From Mycolicibacterium sp. lyk4-40-TYG-92 (GTDB lineage Bacteria > Actinomycetota > Actinomycetes > Mycobacteriales > Mycobacteriaceae), in NCBI RefSeq assembly GCF_030209435.1, contig NZ_JARVRX010000012.1:42492-106491 (forward strand): 64,000 bases of DNA. Direction: 5' to 3'. The translations under genes were made by a program, and so were the position numbers. Positions 1 to 15,400 of this stretch are shown in pieces. Positions within the stretch are counted from its first letter, which is position 1; every line of letters begins with the position of its first letter. Under the pieces are notes generated by a model. The model was not told the DNA's origin and ran no database searches. It saw only the letters and a program-made list of their open reading frames with translations.

Positions 1-2368
1 TGATTTCACGTCGTCGCTGCTGCTCGACGTCGACCTGACCGACGCGGCCACCGCGACCGCGCGCTGCGGCGCCCTGCAGGACGCATTCCGCACTGCCGCA
101 GCACATTCCGGCTATTCCGGGCTCGAGGTGCTGCGGGACCTGAGCCGGCATCGCGGCACCCAGGTGCTGGCACCGGTGGTGTTCACCAGCGCCCTGGGCC
201 TCGGCGAACTGTTCGGCTCGGCAGTGATCGAGACGTTCGGCACCCCCGGGTGGATCAATTCGCAAGGACCGCAGGTGATGCTGGACGCCCAGGTGACCGA
301 GTTCAACGGTGGTGTGCTGGTGAACTGGGATGTGCGCGAGGACGCGTTCCCCGACGGCGTCATCGACGCGATGTTCGCCCGGCACATCGCCGAGTTGGAG
401 CGGCTGGCCGGCGACGACACGGCGTGGGAGGCCCCCACACCCGAGCCCATGTCGGCGGCCCAGCGTGCGGTCCGCGACGCGGCAAACAGCCGCACCGCGG
501 CGCCCAGCGGTGCGGCACTGCATACCGGCTTCTTCGCCTCGGCTGCCGCCCGGCCGGGCGCCACGGCCATGATCGGCGAGGCCCGGCAGTGGACGTATGC
601 CGAATTGGCCGAGGAAGTTTCGGCTGTCGCGTCAGCGCTGCAGGTCGCCGGCATCGTGCCGGGCGACACCGTCGCCGTGCTCGGCCCCAAGGGCGCGGAG
701 CAGATCATCGCGCTCCTGGCCATCCTGGCGGCCGGCGGGGTCTACCTGCCGATCGGCGTGGACCAGCCCGCCGACCGCACCGAGAAGATCCTCGCCACCG
801 GCGGCGTCCGGATGGCGCTCTATTGCGGTGACCTGGTGCCGTCGTGGCGTCCGTCGCTCACCGTGACGGAGGCGCTGCGGATCGGCCGACGTGCCGAAGG
901 ACCGTTCGTCCCGGCCGCCACCGATCCCCATGAGCTGGCCTACGTGCTGTTCACCTCCGGCTCGACCGGTGAGCCCAAGGGCGTCGAGGTCACCCATGAC
1001 GCGGCGATGAACACCGCGGAATTCCTGTACCGGCACTTCGGCATCGGGCCGGCTGACCGCTGCCTGGCGCTCGCGACGCTGGAATGCGACCTGTCGGTGC
1101 TCGACATGTTCGCCACGCTCGCCACCGGTGGCAGCATCGTGGTGGTCGACGAGCCGTACCGGCGCGACCCGGACCGCTGGGCCGCCCTCATTGCCGAGCA
1201 CGGCGTGACGGTGCTCAATTTCCTGCCGGGCTGGCTGGAGATGCTGGTCTCGGTAAATGAGGGAGTCGGTGCGGACCGTTTGCAGTCGGTCCGTGTGGTG
1301 CTCACCGGCGGCGACTGGGTCCGGACCGCCATGGTCCGGCACCTACAGGCGCAGGCCCCGGGCGTCCGCGTCGCCGGCTTGGGCGGCGCCACCGAAACCG
1401 CCATTCACGCAACCATTTTCGAGGCCGGCGAGCTGCCGGACACCTGGTCGGCGGTGCCCTACGGTGTGCCGTTCACCAACAACGCGTGCCGGGTGGTCAA
1501 CGAGGCGGGCCAGGACTGCCCCGACTGGGTGGCCGGCGAGCTGTGGTTCACCGGACGTGGCATCGCCTCGGGCTACCGCGGCCGGGCAGATCTGACCGCC
1601 GACCGCTTCGTGCGCTACGCCGGCCGAACCTGGTACCGCTCAGGAGATTTGGCGCGCTACCGGCCGGACGGCATCCTGGAGTTCGTCGGGCGTGCTGACC
1701 ACCGGGTGAAGATCAGCGGCTACCGCATCGAACTCGGTGACGTCGAGGCCGCGCTGCAGCGGGTGCCCGGCGTGCGTGCCGCGGTGGCCGGTGTGGTCTC
1801 CGGTGGGGAACGAGGGCACGACGTGCTGGCGGCCCTGGTCTCGGTCGACGACCCGGAGCTGACCGCCGAGCGCATCTCCGCGGCTGTCGCCGAACTCGTA
1901 CCGCCGCATATGATCCCGCGCCAGCTGCAGGTGGTTGCGGCCATTCCTTTCACCGTCGGCGGCAAGACCGACCGCCGGGCCGCTGCCGGTCAACTCGCGG
2001 CGCTGGTGCAGGCGGCCGACGGCGCCGACCGGGCGCAGCCGGAGACCACGCTGGAGCGAGCGTTGGTCGCCATCGTCTCGGAACTGCTCGCCGTCGAGGC
2101 AGGTGTCGAGGACGACTTCTTCGAGCTCGGTGGTGACTCGGTGCTCGCGACCGCCACTGTGGCGCGGATCCGGAAGTGGCTGGACACCCCGACCGTGGGC
2201 GTGCCCGATATCTTCGCGGCCCGGACGGTGCGGACGCTGGCACAGCGGCTCACCAGCCGCGAGGACGGCAGTGGGCGACTCGAGATGGTCGCCGAGCTCT
2301 ACCTGGAGATCGCCGAGATGAACCACGACGACGTGCTCACCGCGCTGGACCCGGCGGCCGTCTCATGA
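1..2368 (+). CDS. mbtB: Phenyloxazoline synthase MbtB, C-terminal part (5' end outside window)
   Basis: The reading frame is open from the first complete codon (position 2), so this is the 3' part of a larger NRPS gene. The visible order is the end of a cyclization/condensation domain (to about 420, with the typical final motif LVNWDV), an adenylation domain (about 520-1990; core motif FTSGSTGEPKG near 950), and a peptidyl carrier domain (FFELGGDSV near 2120, Ser being the phosphopantetheine site). In mycobactin synthesis MbtB loads Ser/Thr, condenses it with salicylate delivered by MbtA and cyclises it to the oxazoline ring in the cytoplasm. In M. tuberculosis MbtB, as I recall it, a thioesterase domain follows the carrier; here the protein stops after the carrier and the thioesterase is a separate gene overlapping by 4 bp (ATGA). 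Identification is firm from domain order and from mbtC-H downstream. Confidence 0.95.
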   Translation, partial: DFTSSLLLDVDLTDAATATARCGALQDAFRTAAAHSGYSGLEVLRDLSRHRGTQVLAPVVFTSALGLGELFGSAVIETFGTPGWINSQGPQVMLDAQVTEFNGGVLVNWDVREDAFPDGVIDAMFARHIAELERLAGDDTAWEAPTPEPMSAAQRAVRDAANSRTAAPSGAALHTGFFASAAARPGATAMIGEARQWTYAELAEEVSAVASALQVAGIVPGDTVAVLGPKGAEQIIALLAILAAGGVYLPIGVDQPADRTEKILATGGVRMALYCGDLVPSWRPSLTVTEALRIGRRAEGPFVPAATDPHELAYVLFTSGSTGEPKGVEVTHDAAMNTAEFLYRHFGIGPADRCLALATLECDLSVLDMFATLATGGSIVVVDEPYRRDPDRWAALIAEHGVTVLNFLPGWLEMLVSVNEGVGADRLQSVRVVLTGGDWVRTAMVRHLQAQAPGVRVAGLGGATETAIHATIFEAGELPDTWSAVPYGVPFTNNACRVVNEAGQDCPDWVAGELWFTGRGIASGYRGRADLTADRFVRYAGRTWYRSGDLARYRPDGILEFVGRADHRVKISGYRIELGDVEAALQRVPGVRAAVAGVVSGGERGHDVLAALVSVDDPELTAERISAAVAELVPPHMIPRQLQVVAAIPFTVGGKTDRRAAAGQLAALVQAADGADRAQPETTLERALVAIVSELLAVEAGVEDDFFELGGDSVLATATVARIRKWLDTPTVGVPDIFAARTVRTLAQRLTSREDGSGRLEMVAELYLEIAEMNHDDVLTALDPAAVS

Positions 2369-3099
2369 CCGAGATGACAACGACTTTCGAACCCTGGATC
2401 AAGCACTACCCGGGTTCCGGTGACACCGGCGCGGTCGTGATCTTCCCGCATGCCGGGGGTGCCGCGGTCGCCTACCGGGACCTCGCAACTGCCGTGTCGG
2501 GCAAGGGGATCGACACGTACGTCGTGCAGTACCCGCGCCGCGCCGACCGGCTGGCGCATCCGGCGCATCCGACGGTCGAGCAACTGGCCGCCGATCTGTT
2601 CGCGGCGGGTGACTGGGCGGGCGTCGGCCCGCTGCGGCTCGTCGGGCACTGCATGGGTGCTGTGGTGGCCTTCGAGTTCGCGCGCGTAGCCGAACGGAGC
2701 GGGGCCACCGTGCACAGCTTGTGGGCGTCCGCGGGCCAGGCGCCGTGCGATGTGGTCGACGCGCCGCCGCTGCCGACCGGACCGCGCGAAATGCTCGCCG
2801 AGATGGTCGATCTCGGCGGCACCGACCCCCGGCTGCTCGCCGACGTGGATTTCGTGGAGATGCTGCTGATGGCGGTGGGGGCCGACTACGAAGCGCTCAA
2901 CCGGTACGCCGGCGGTGGCCGCATCGCCGCCGACATCCATGCCCTCGGCGGCCGCGACGATCATCGCATCGACCGGGACATGCTGCGCCGCTGGGAGAAC
3001 CACACGTCGGGCGGCTTCACCCTGGCCGAGTTCGACGGCGGCCACTTCTACCTCAACGACCAGCTGGACACGATCGCGGAAGTGATCAGTGCGCGCTGA
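2365..3099 (+). CDS. mbtT: Mycobactin type II-like thioesterase
   Basis: This is a 244-residue alpha/beta-hydrolase thioesterase starting at the ATG inside the ATGA overlap with mbtB. It has a GrsT/TesA-like N-terminus (FPHAGGAA), the nucleophile elbow GHCMGA with Cys96 where most relatives have Ser, a candidate acid in GGRDDH (about 199) and the catalytic His227 in GGHFYL. The probable role is hydrolysis of mis-primed or stalled acyl chains from carrier domains, or release within mycobactin assembly. Translation is coupled to mbtB and to mbtC (11-bp overlap). The equivalent region is a C-terminal domain of MbtB in M. tuberculosis, so it may act in cis-like fashion on MbtB. The Cys nucleophile is seen directly; its effect on activity is not known. 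Confidence 0.85.
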   Translation: MTEMTTTFEPWIKHYPGSGDTGAVVIFPHAGGAAVAYRDLATAVSGKGIDTYVVQYPRRADRLAHPAHPTVEQLAADLFAAGDWAGVGPLRLVGHCMGAVVAFEFARVAERSGATVHSLWASAGQAPCDVVDAPPLPTGPREMLAEMVDLGGTDPRLLADVDFVEMLLMAVGADYEALNRYAGGGRIAADIHALGGRDDHRIDRDMLRRWENHTSGGFTLAEFDGGHFYLNDQLDTIAEVISAR

Positions 3100-4420
3100 A
3101 CCGACGGACCCCGACTCGAGAACCGACGATCCTGTCGTCATCGTCGGGATGGCGGTGGAAGCCCCCGGCGACGTGGACGACGCGGAAAGCTATTGGCAGC
3201 TGCTGTCTTCCGGGCGAGAGGCGCTCGGCGCGTTCCCGGAAGACCGCGGCTGGGCCGTGCGCGACCTGCTCGCCGGCTCGCGCCGGGACGGGTTCAAACG
3301 CATCCACAATCGGGGTGGATTCCTCACCGGCGCGGCACTTTTCGATCCCTCGTTCTTCGGCATCTCGCCGCGCGAGGCGGTGGCGATGGACCCGCAGCAG
3401 CGCGTCGCGCTGCGGGTGACGTGGCGGGCACTGGAAAACGCCGGCATCAACCCGGATGATCTGGCCGGGCATGACGTCGGCTGCTACATCGGCGCCTCGG
3501 CCACCGGCTACGGTCCCGATCTCGCCGACTACTCCGACCTGAGTGGGCATCTGATCACCGGGACATCGCTCGGCGTGATCTCCGGACGGATCGGCTACCT
3601 GTTGGGCCTCGATGGTCCGGCGCTCACGATCGACACGTCGTGCTCGTCGGCGCTGACCGCGTTCCACACCGCCGTACAGGCACTGCGCACGGGTGACTGC
3701 AGCATGGCGCTGGCCGGTGGGGTTTGCGTCATGGGATCGCCGGGATACTTCGTCGAATTCGCCAAACAGCACGCCCTCTCGGACGACGGGCACTGCCGGC
3801 CCTACAGCGCGCAGGCCAGCGGCACCGTGTGGGCCGAAGGCGCCGGCATGTTTGTGCTGGAACGAAAGTCGTTGGCGCAGCGCAACGGCCACCGCGTGCT
3901 CGCGGAGGTGCGCGCCAGCTGCCTCAACCAGGACGGACACAGCACCGGCCTGACCGCGCCGAGCGGGCCGGCGCAGGCGCGGCTGTTCGGCCGCGCGCTC
4001 GAACTCGCCGGTGCGCGGCCCGACCAGATCGGAATGATCGAAGGACACGGCACCGGAACCACACTCGGTGACCGGACCGAATTGAACTCGCTGGCCCAGA
4101 CCTACGGTGCCACCGCACCTGGCCGGGGCGCGGTCCTGGGCTCGGTGAAATCCAACGTCGGGCACAGTCAGGCCGCCGCGGGTGCGCTGGGACTGGCCAA
4201 GGTCCTGGTGTCGGCCGAGCACGCCGTCATCCCGGCGAGTCTGCACACCACCCAGGCCAGCGCCGAAATCGACTGGAGCGCACAGGGACTACGGCTCGCC
4301 ACCAACCACAGCCCATGGCCCGCCGCGGGCGGCGAGCGCCTTGCCGCGGTCTCGGCTTTCGGCATGAGCGGCACCAACGCGCACGTCGTCGTCGCGATGC
4401 CGGAGGGATTGGTGGCGTGA
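3089..4420 (+). CDS. mbtC: Mycobactin polyketide synthase MbtC (ketosynthase)
   Basis: This is a 443-residue stand-alone beta-ketoacyl synthase, the usual size of MbtC. The active-site triad is complete: Cys185 in DTSCSSA, His320 in EGHGTGT and His359 in KSNVGH. It would catalyse the decarboxylative Claisen condensation with a malonyl-type unit supplied by MbtD, adding the ketide unit between the two lysine-derived parts of mycobactin. The GTG start at 3089 overlaps mbtT by 11 bp, and the end overlaps the mbtD start (TGATG, one base), so the KS and AT-KR-ACP subunits should be made in step. No domain other than the KS is present, consistent with a split type I PKS module (MbtC+MbtD). Confidence 0.95.
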   Translation: MRAEPTDPDSRTDDPVVIVGMAVEAPGDVDDAESYWQLLSSGREALGAFPEDRGWAVRDLLAGSRRDGFKRIHNRGGFLTGAALFDPSFFGISPREAVAMDPQQRVALRVTWRALENAGINPDDLAGHDVGCYIGASATGYGPDLADYSDLSGHLITGTSLGVISGRIGYLLGLDGPALTIDTSCSSALTAFHTAVQALRTGDCSMALAGGVCVMGSPGYFVEFAKQHALSDDGHCRPYSAQASGTVWAEGAGMFVLERKSLAQRNGHRVLAEVRASCLNQDGHSTGLTAPSGPAQARLFGRALELAGARPDQIGMIEGHGTGTTLGDRTELNSLAQTYGATAPGRGAVLGSVKSNVGHSQAAAGALGLAKVLVSAEHAVIPASLHTTQASAEIDWSAQGLRLATNHSPWPAAGGERLAAVSAFGMSGTNAHVVVAMPEGLVA

Positions 4421-7353
4421 TGAGCCTTTCGCACTTTCCCGACGGCCGCGTACCCGTCCTGCTCAGCGCACACAGCGAAGCGCTGCTGGCCGCGGAGGCG
4501 ACCGGCGTCGCCGACTACCTGGACCGTCGTGGTGCCGTAAGCATCGGTGCGGTGGCTGCGATGCTGTTGCGGCTGCGCCGTCGTCGCCGGTTCCGGGCCG
4601 TGGTGCGGGCGCATGACGCGGCCGAGCTGGCTGCCGCACTGCGGGCGCTGGCCGCGGGGGAGGAGCACCCGCTGGTCGCGGTATCCGCGCGGACGGCAGC
4701 GCCCCGGACGGCCTTCGTGTTCCCCGGCAATGGCGGCCAATGGCCGGCGATGGGCGCCGACGCATACCGGCAGCTGCCGGTGTACCGCGCTGCCGCCGAC
4801 CGGTGCGCTGAGGCGTTCGTCGCGGCGGGCATCGACTCACCGCTGGCCTTTCTGGTCGACCCGGCCGACCGGGACTGGACCCAAATCCACAGTCAGAGTG
4901 CGCAGTTCACGCACGCCATCGGCCTCACATCGGTGTGGCAGGCACTGGGCATCGAGCCCGACGTCACGCTGGGACACAGCCTCGGCGAGATCGCCGCGGC
5001 TTATGTCGCCGGGGCCATGACGCTGGCCGAGGCGGTCGCCGTGGTCATCGCCCGGGCCGGGGCACTGGACGGCCTCGTCGGCGATTTCGGCGCCGCGAGC
5101 CTGGGGCTGAGCATCGACGAAGCGCAGCAGGCGGTTTCGAACGCCGCCGGGTGGATGGAACTGTCCGTGGTCAACTCGCCGGCGTCGGTCGTGGTGTCCG
5201 GCGAGCGGACCGCCGTCGCAGACCTGGTGGCCAACCTGCAATCCCACGGCCGCTTCGCGCGCGTCATCGCGATGAGCTTTCCCGCCCACACCAGTGCGCT
5301 CGATCCGCTACGTACACAAATGCTTTCCGGTGTACCGAAAGCGCGGTTCGTCCAGGGCACCGTGCCGTTCATCGGATCCGTCACCGGCGAGGCCGTCGGT
5401 GCGGATACCGAATTCGGTGAGTACTGGTACCGGAACCTACGGAACACCGTGCGGTTCGACCGGGCCGCCGCCGCGGCGCGGGACAGCGGCGTCGAGGCCT
5501 TCGTCGAGATGTCGGCACACCCCGCATTGCTGCACGCGCTCGCCGATAACGCCGCGAGCGGTGCGAGCGACCAGGTCGGCGAGCCGCTCATCGTCGGCTC
5601 GGGACGCCGCGACGAGACGCTGGTCGACGTACTCTCCGACAACATCGCGACGGTTGCCGTGTCCGACCCTGATTACGACTGGGCCGGGCACATCGAGACC
5701 GATCAACCGCTGCTGCACGGATTTCCGCATGCGCCGATGGCGGCGATGCACCTCTGGGCGACACCGGAACCGCTGCCCGCGGTTGCCGGACTGACGGTCG
5801 GCGCCGAACAGTGGCTTCCCCAGCCGGACGAGACCGTGCCGCTGATCATCCGGCGCGCTGCCGTGGTCGACCTGCCGGGACCGCGCGGTGCACTCGCCGA
5901 CCATCTCCGCGACGGCGTGCGGGCCAACCTCGGCACGGTACTGGTCGAGCCGGCCGACGCCGATCTGCTCATCGTGGTCGCACCGATGCTCGACCACCCC
6001 GACACCGAGGCGGCGGTCACCGACCTGGCCGAGCTGATCGGCGGCGGGCTGTGCGACTACCCGAATGCCATCGGGCCACAATGCGCCGACGTGTGGCTGG
6101 TGACCGTCGGCGGCGAGCACGTGCGCGACGACGAGCCGGTGGCGCTGCCCGCCCAGGCAGCCCTCGCCGCCATGCACCGCAGCATCGGTTTCGACCATCC
6201 GGATCAGTCGTTCCGCCACCTCGACCTGGCATCCTGGGAACTCGACACGCCGGCGGCGACCGCTGTCATCGAGACCATGCTGGGCGCGGGAACCGAAGTG
6301 GCGCTGCGCGATTCGCTGCAGTACCGACGCGGTTTGCACGCGCTGCCGGATGGTGCTGCACCAGCGCCCGGGCTCCTCGACAACGTGGTCATCACCGGCG
6401 GCAACGGCGCGGTCGGCCTGCACTTCGCCCGGACCCTCGCCGCCGGGGGCGCCCGGCGCATCGTGCTGGTGAGCCGCAGCGGCAACAGCGCAGAGCAATT
6501 GGCCGAATTCGCCGGCACCGAGGTGCTCTCGGTGCAGTGCGACATCACGTCGCCCGAACAGGTTTCGGCCGCCGCAGCGGCCCACTGCGGTGACGGTGCG
6601 ACGCTCGTGATCCATGCGGCCGGAGCGGCGACGTTCGGCACCACGGTGGGTGCGGACGAATTCGTCGCCACCGCGGCCGCGAAGGTCGGTGGCCTGGCCC
6701 GGCTGGCCGAGTGCTGGCCGCTGCGTCCGGAAGCCCGAATCCTGGTGTGCTCGTCGGTGTCCGGTCTGTGGGGCGGGCTCGGCCATGTTGCGTATGCGGC
6801 CGTCAACCGCATGCAGGATGTGATGGCCGGGCAGTTCCGCGCCGAGGGCCTCGACTGTGTGGCCGTGCGGTGGGGGCTGTGGCCGGGTGCCGGCATCGTC
6901 GGTGCCGACGACGTGGCACGGATCGAGCGCGCCGGACTGCGGGAGATGGATCCCGACATCGCGATCGATGCGGCTCTCGGAACCAACGCGCCCGCACCGC
7001 TGATCTTCAGCGCCGACGCCGAGCGGCTGGCGACGCTGCTCGGTGCGCCCCTGGTGGATGTGGAACCAGATGCACCGCAACAGGTTCCACCCACAGTCAG
7101 CGCCGGTGCCGATACCGAAGACGTCGTCCGCCATGAGCTGTCGGCGGTGCTCAAACTGGGCGACCCCGCCGACATCGACCTGACCGCGGCCCTGTTCGAC
7201 CTGGGCCTGGATTCGCTGCTGGCACTGGACCTGCGCAAGCGACTGCGTCGGAGTACCGGCCGGTCCGTGCCGCTGGCCGGGCTGCTCAGCGGCATCACCG
7301 GTACCGAACTGGTGGATTTGCTAACCGAGAGATCAGAAAAGGTGGAGAGCTAG
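4420..7353 (+). CDS. mbtD: Mycobactin polyketide synthase MbtD (AT-KR-ACP)
   Basis: This is a 977-residue PKS subunit that completes the module begun by MbtC. The order is an acyltransferase domain (FVFPGNGGQW near residue 98, GHSLGE at 185-190), a ketoreductase Rossmann domain (GGNGAVG near 660) and a C-terminal acyl carrier domain (LGLDSLLAL near 930, Ser for phosphopantetheine). It selects and loads the extender unit, reduces the beta-keto group and carries the intermediate. The start was placed at the ATG at 4420 that overlaps the mbtC stop; an upstream in-frame ATG at 4315 lies inside mbtC and would give an implausible N-terminus. The family length in M. tuberculosis is about 1000 residues. 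Confidence 0.94.
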   Translation: MSLSHFPDGRVPVLLSAHSEALLAAEATGVADYLDRRGAVSIGAVAAMLLRLRRRRRFRAVVRAHDAAELAAALRALAAGEEHPLVAVSARTAAPRTAFVFPGNGGQWPAMGADAYRQLPVYRAAADRCAEAFVAAGIDSPLAFLVDPADRDWTQIHSQSAQFTHAIGLTSVWQALGIEPDVTLGHSLGEIAAAYVAGAMTLAEAVAVVIARAGALDGLVGDFGAASLGLSIDEAQQAVSNAAGWMELSVVNSPASVVVSGERTAVADLVANLQSHGRFARVIAMSFPAHTSALDPLRTQMLSGVPKARFVQGTVPFIGSVTGEAVGADTEFGEYWYRNLRNTVRFDRAAAAARDSGVEAFVEMSAHPALLHALADNAASGASDQVGEPLIVGSGRRDETLVDVLSDNIATVAVSDPDYDWAGHIETDQPLLHGFPHAPMAAMHLWATPEPLPAVAGLTVGAEQWLPQPDETVPLIIRRAAVVDLPGPRGALADHLRDGVRANLGTVLVEPADADLLIVVAPMLDHPDTEAAVTDLAELIGGGLCDYPNAIGPQCADVWLVTVGGEHVRDDEPVALPAQAALAAMHRSIGFDHPDQSFRHLDLASWELDTPAATAVIETMLGAGTEVALRDSLQYRRGLHALPDGAAPAPGLLDNVVITGGNGAVGLHFARTLAAGGARRIVLVSRSGNSAEQLAEFAGTEVLSVQCDITSPEQVSAAAAAHCGDGATLVIHAAGAATFGTTVGADEFVATAAAKVGGLARLAECWPLRPEARILVCSSVSGLWGGLGHVAYAAVNRMQDVMAGQFRAEGLDCVAVRWGLWPGAGIVGADDVARIERAGLREMDPDIAIDAALGTNAPAPLIFSADAERLATLLGAPLVDVEPDAPQQVPPTVSAGADTEDVVRHELSAVLKLGDPADIDLTAALFDLGLDSLLALDLRKRLRRSTGRSVPLAGLLSGITGTELVDLLTERSEKVES

Positions 7354-7354
7354 C

Positions 7355-12456
<5,102 letters not shown>

Positions 12457-12460
<4 letters not shown>

Positions 12461-15400
12461 CCACACTGCAACCCGTGCCGGTCATCGAGGACGTGCTGGC
12501 GCTCAGCCCGCTGCAGCAGGGGCTGTACTCGATGGCTCAACTCGAGCAGGCGGATGACCCGTATCTGATCGCGATGTCGGCTGACATCGACGGTGACGTC
12601 GACGCCGCCCTGCTCCGGGACTGCGCTGCGGCCCTACTCGTGCGTCACCCCAACCTGCGGGCCGGCTTCGTGCAGGCCGGAGCCCGCACGGTGCAGGTGA
12701 TTCCGAGCGCGGTCGACCTACCGTGGCGGCAGCTCACCGCCGGGTCGCCCGACGCCGCCGACGACCTCGAAGCGCAGGAACGGCGCCAGCCGTTCAGTCT
12801 GGAGCGCGGACCGGCGATTCGGTTTCTGCTCATCGAAATGCCGGAACAGCGTTGGCGTTTCGCGGTCGTCGCGCACCACATCGTCATCGACGGGTGGTCG
12901 CTGCCGTTGTTCGTCGGGGAACTGCTCGCGCTGTATGCCGCCGGCGGCGACATCTCCGTGCTGCCTGCCGCGCCGCGCCCGTACCGCGACTACATCGGCT
13001 GGCTCGCGGCCCGGGACCCGGAGGCCAGCCGCCGCCTGTGGCGGCAGCACTTGGCCGGGCTCGACGGCCCGACGATGCTGGCTCCCGCGCTCGGCTCCGG
13101 TGAACTCGGCGACGACCTGCCCCACACCACCGAGATCACGGCACCCCGCGACGAGACGCACCGTCTGGTCGAGGCCGCGCGGGCGCGTGGTGTCACGGTC
13201 AACACCCTCACCCAGATGGCTTGGGCGGCAATCCTGTCGGTGCTCACCGACCGGCGCGACGTCGTCTTCGGCGTCACCGTCTCGGGCCGGCCGGGGGAGT
13301 TGGCCGGCGTCGAGTCCATGGTCGGTCTCTTCATCAACACCGTGCCGCTGCGGGTCCGGCTGGACCCGCAGCGCCGCGTCGGTGAGCAGTGCCTGTCCCT
13401 ACAGCGGGACGCCGCCGAGTTGCGCGAGCACAGCTACCTGTCGCACACCGAACTGCGCTCGCTCGGCGGTGTCGGTGAACTGTTCGACAGCCTCCTGGTC
13501 TATGAGAACTTCCCGCCGGGCGGCCTGGTCGGCAGCGGCGAATTCGACGTCCGCGGAGCCACTTTCCGGCCTCGGGCGCTCCAGAGCCTGGCGCATTTTC
13601 CGGTCACCGTCGCAGCGCACCTGACCGACGGCGAATTGACCGTCCTGGTCGAGACGAAAGACGGTGCCACCGGCCTGGTCTCACCGCAGAGCATCGGCCG
13701 GCAGGTGCTCGCGGTGATGCAGCGCCTCGTCGACGGCTGGGACCGGCCGTTGCGCGACGTCGGCATTCAGCTGACCGCACCCGATATGGCGGCATCGCCC
13801 GCGACCACCGAAACCGGCGGCATCCACGAGAAGTTCACCGCCACCGCGCGCAGCAAGCCGGGTTCGATGGCACTGACCTATGACGGCGGCGCACTGACCT
13901 TCCGCGGTCTCGACGAGGCGTCCGACCGCGTCGCTGCCGAACTGCGGCGCCGTGGCGTCGAGACCGAGACGCCGGTGCCCGTGCTGCTGCGCCGCGGACC
14001 TGATTACGTGGTCGCGATGCTCGGCGTACTCAAAGCCGGTGGATTGATCGTGCCGCTGGATCCGTCGATGCCCGCCGACCGGATCGCGGAGATCCTGGGC
14101 CAGACCAACGCATCGGTTGTCGTGGACGATTCCCTGCTGGCCGCCGCTGGCAACCACCCGGCCGGCGAATTCACACCGGTGCCAACACATCCCGGCCAGG
14201 GCGCCTACATCGTGTTCACGTCGGGTACCACCGGCAAGCCCAAGGGCGTGGTCGGCACCCATGCCGCGGTGCTGGCCTATGCCGCCGATCACGCGGCCCG
14301 GGTGCTGCACCCTGCGGTGGCGAAAGCCGGCCGGCCACTTCGGGTTGCGCACGCCTGGTCGTTCACCTTCGACGCGGCCTGGCAGCCACTGGCCGCGCTG
14401 CTGGACGGCCACGGTCTGCACATCGTCGGCGACGAGGTGCAGCGTGATGCCGAGGCACTGGTGGCGACCATCGGGCAGTACGCCGTCGACCTGATCGACA
14501 CCACGCCGTCGATGTTCACGCAACTGCAAGCCGAAGGCCTCCTGACTACGGTGCCGCTGGCCGCGCTGGCGCTGGGCGGCGAAGCCGTCGACCCGAACGC
14601 GTGGGCGGCCATCCGCCGCGAGTGCGACCGCACCGGCATGTCGGCTTACAACTGTTACGGCCCAACCGAGACCACGGTCGAAGCTGTGGTGGCTGCATTC
14701 ACGGAGCACGACGCGCCGTCGATCGGGCACCCGACCACCGCGACGCGCGCCTATGTCCTGGACGCCTGGCTGCGGCCGGTACCCGACGGTGTCACCGGTG
14801 AGCTCTACCTGGCCGGTGGACAGCTCACGCGCGGTTACCTCGGCCGCGCCGGCGAGACCGCCGCGCGCTTCGTCGCCGACCCGTTCGTAGCGGGCGCGCG
14901 GATGTACCGCACCGGGGACGTGGTGCGGCGCGATCCCGTCACCGGCGGCCTGCAGTTCCAGGGTCGTTCCGACGATCAGGTGAAAATCCGTGGGTTCCGG
15001 GTGGAACCCGGCGAGGTCGCCGCGGTCCTGCACGCGCATCCGGGGGTGCGGCACGCGCACGTCACCGTCCGGCGGCACGCCAGTGGGCCACGGCTCGTCG
15101 CGTACGTCGCCGGAGCGGCAACTGCCGCCGAGTTGCGGCGCATGCTGGCGTCCCGGCTGCCGAGATATCTGGTGCCGCACCACATCATCGCCGTCGACGA
15201 GATTCCGCTGACGGTCAACGGCAAGGTGGACGACGCGGCGTTGGCCGCCATCGATGCCGCCGCCGGCACCGGGGAGGCAGCCGCGCCGGCGACCGCGACC
15301 GAACTCGCAGTGGCCGAGTTGTTCGCCGACGTCCTGGAGGTGGCCGACCCGGCCGGCCTCGACGTCACCGCCGATTTTCTCGATCTGGGCCTCGACAGCA

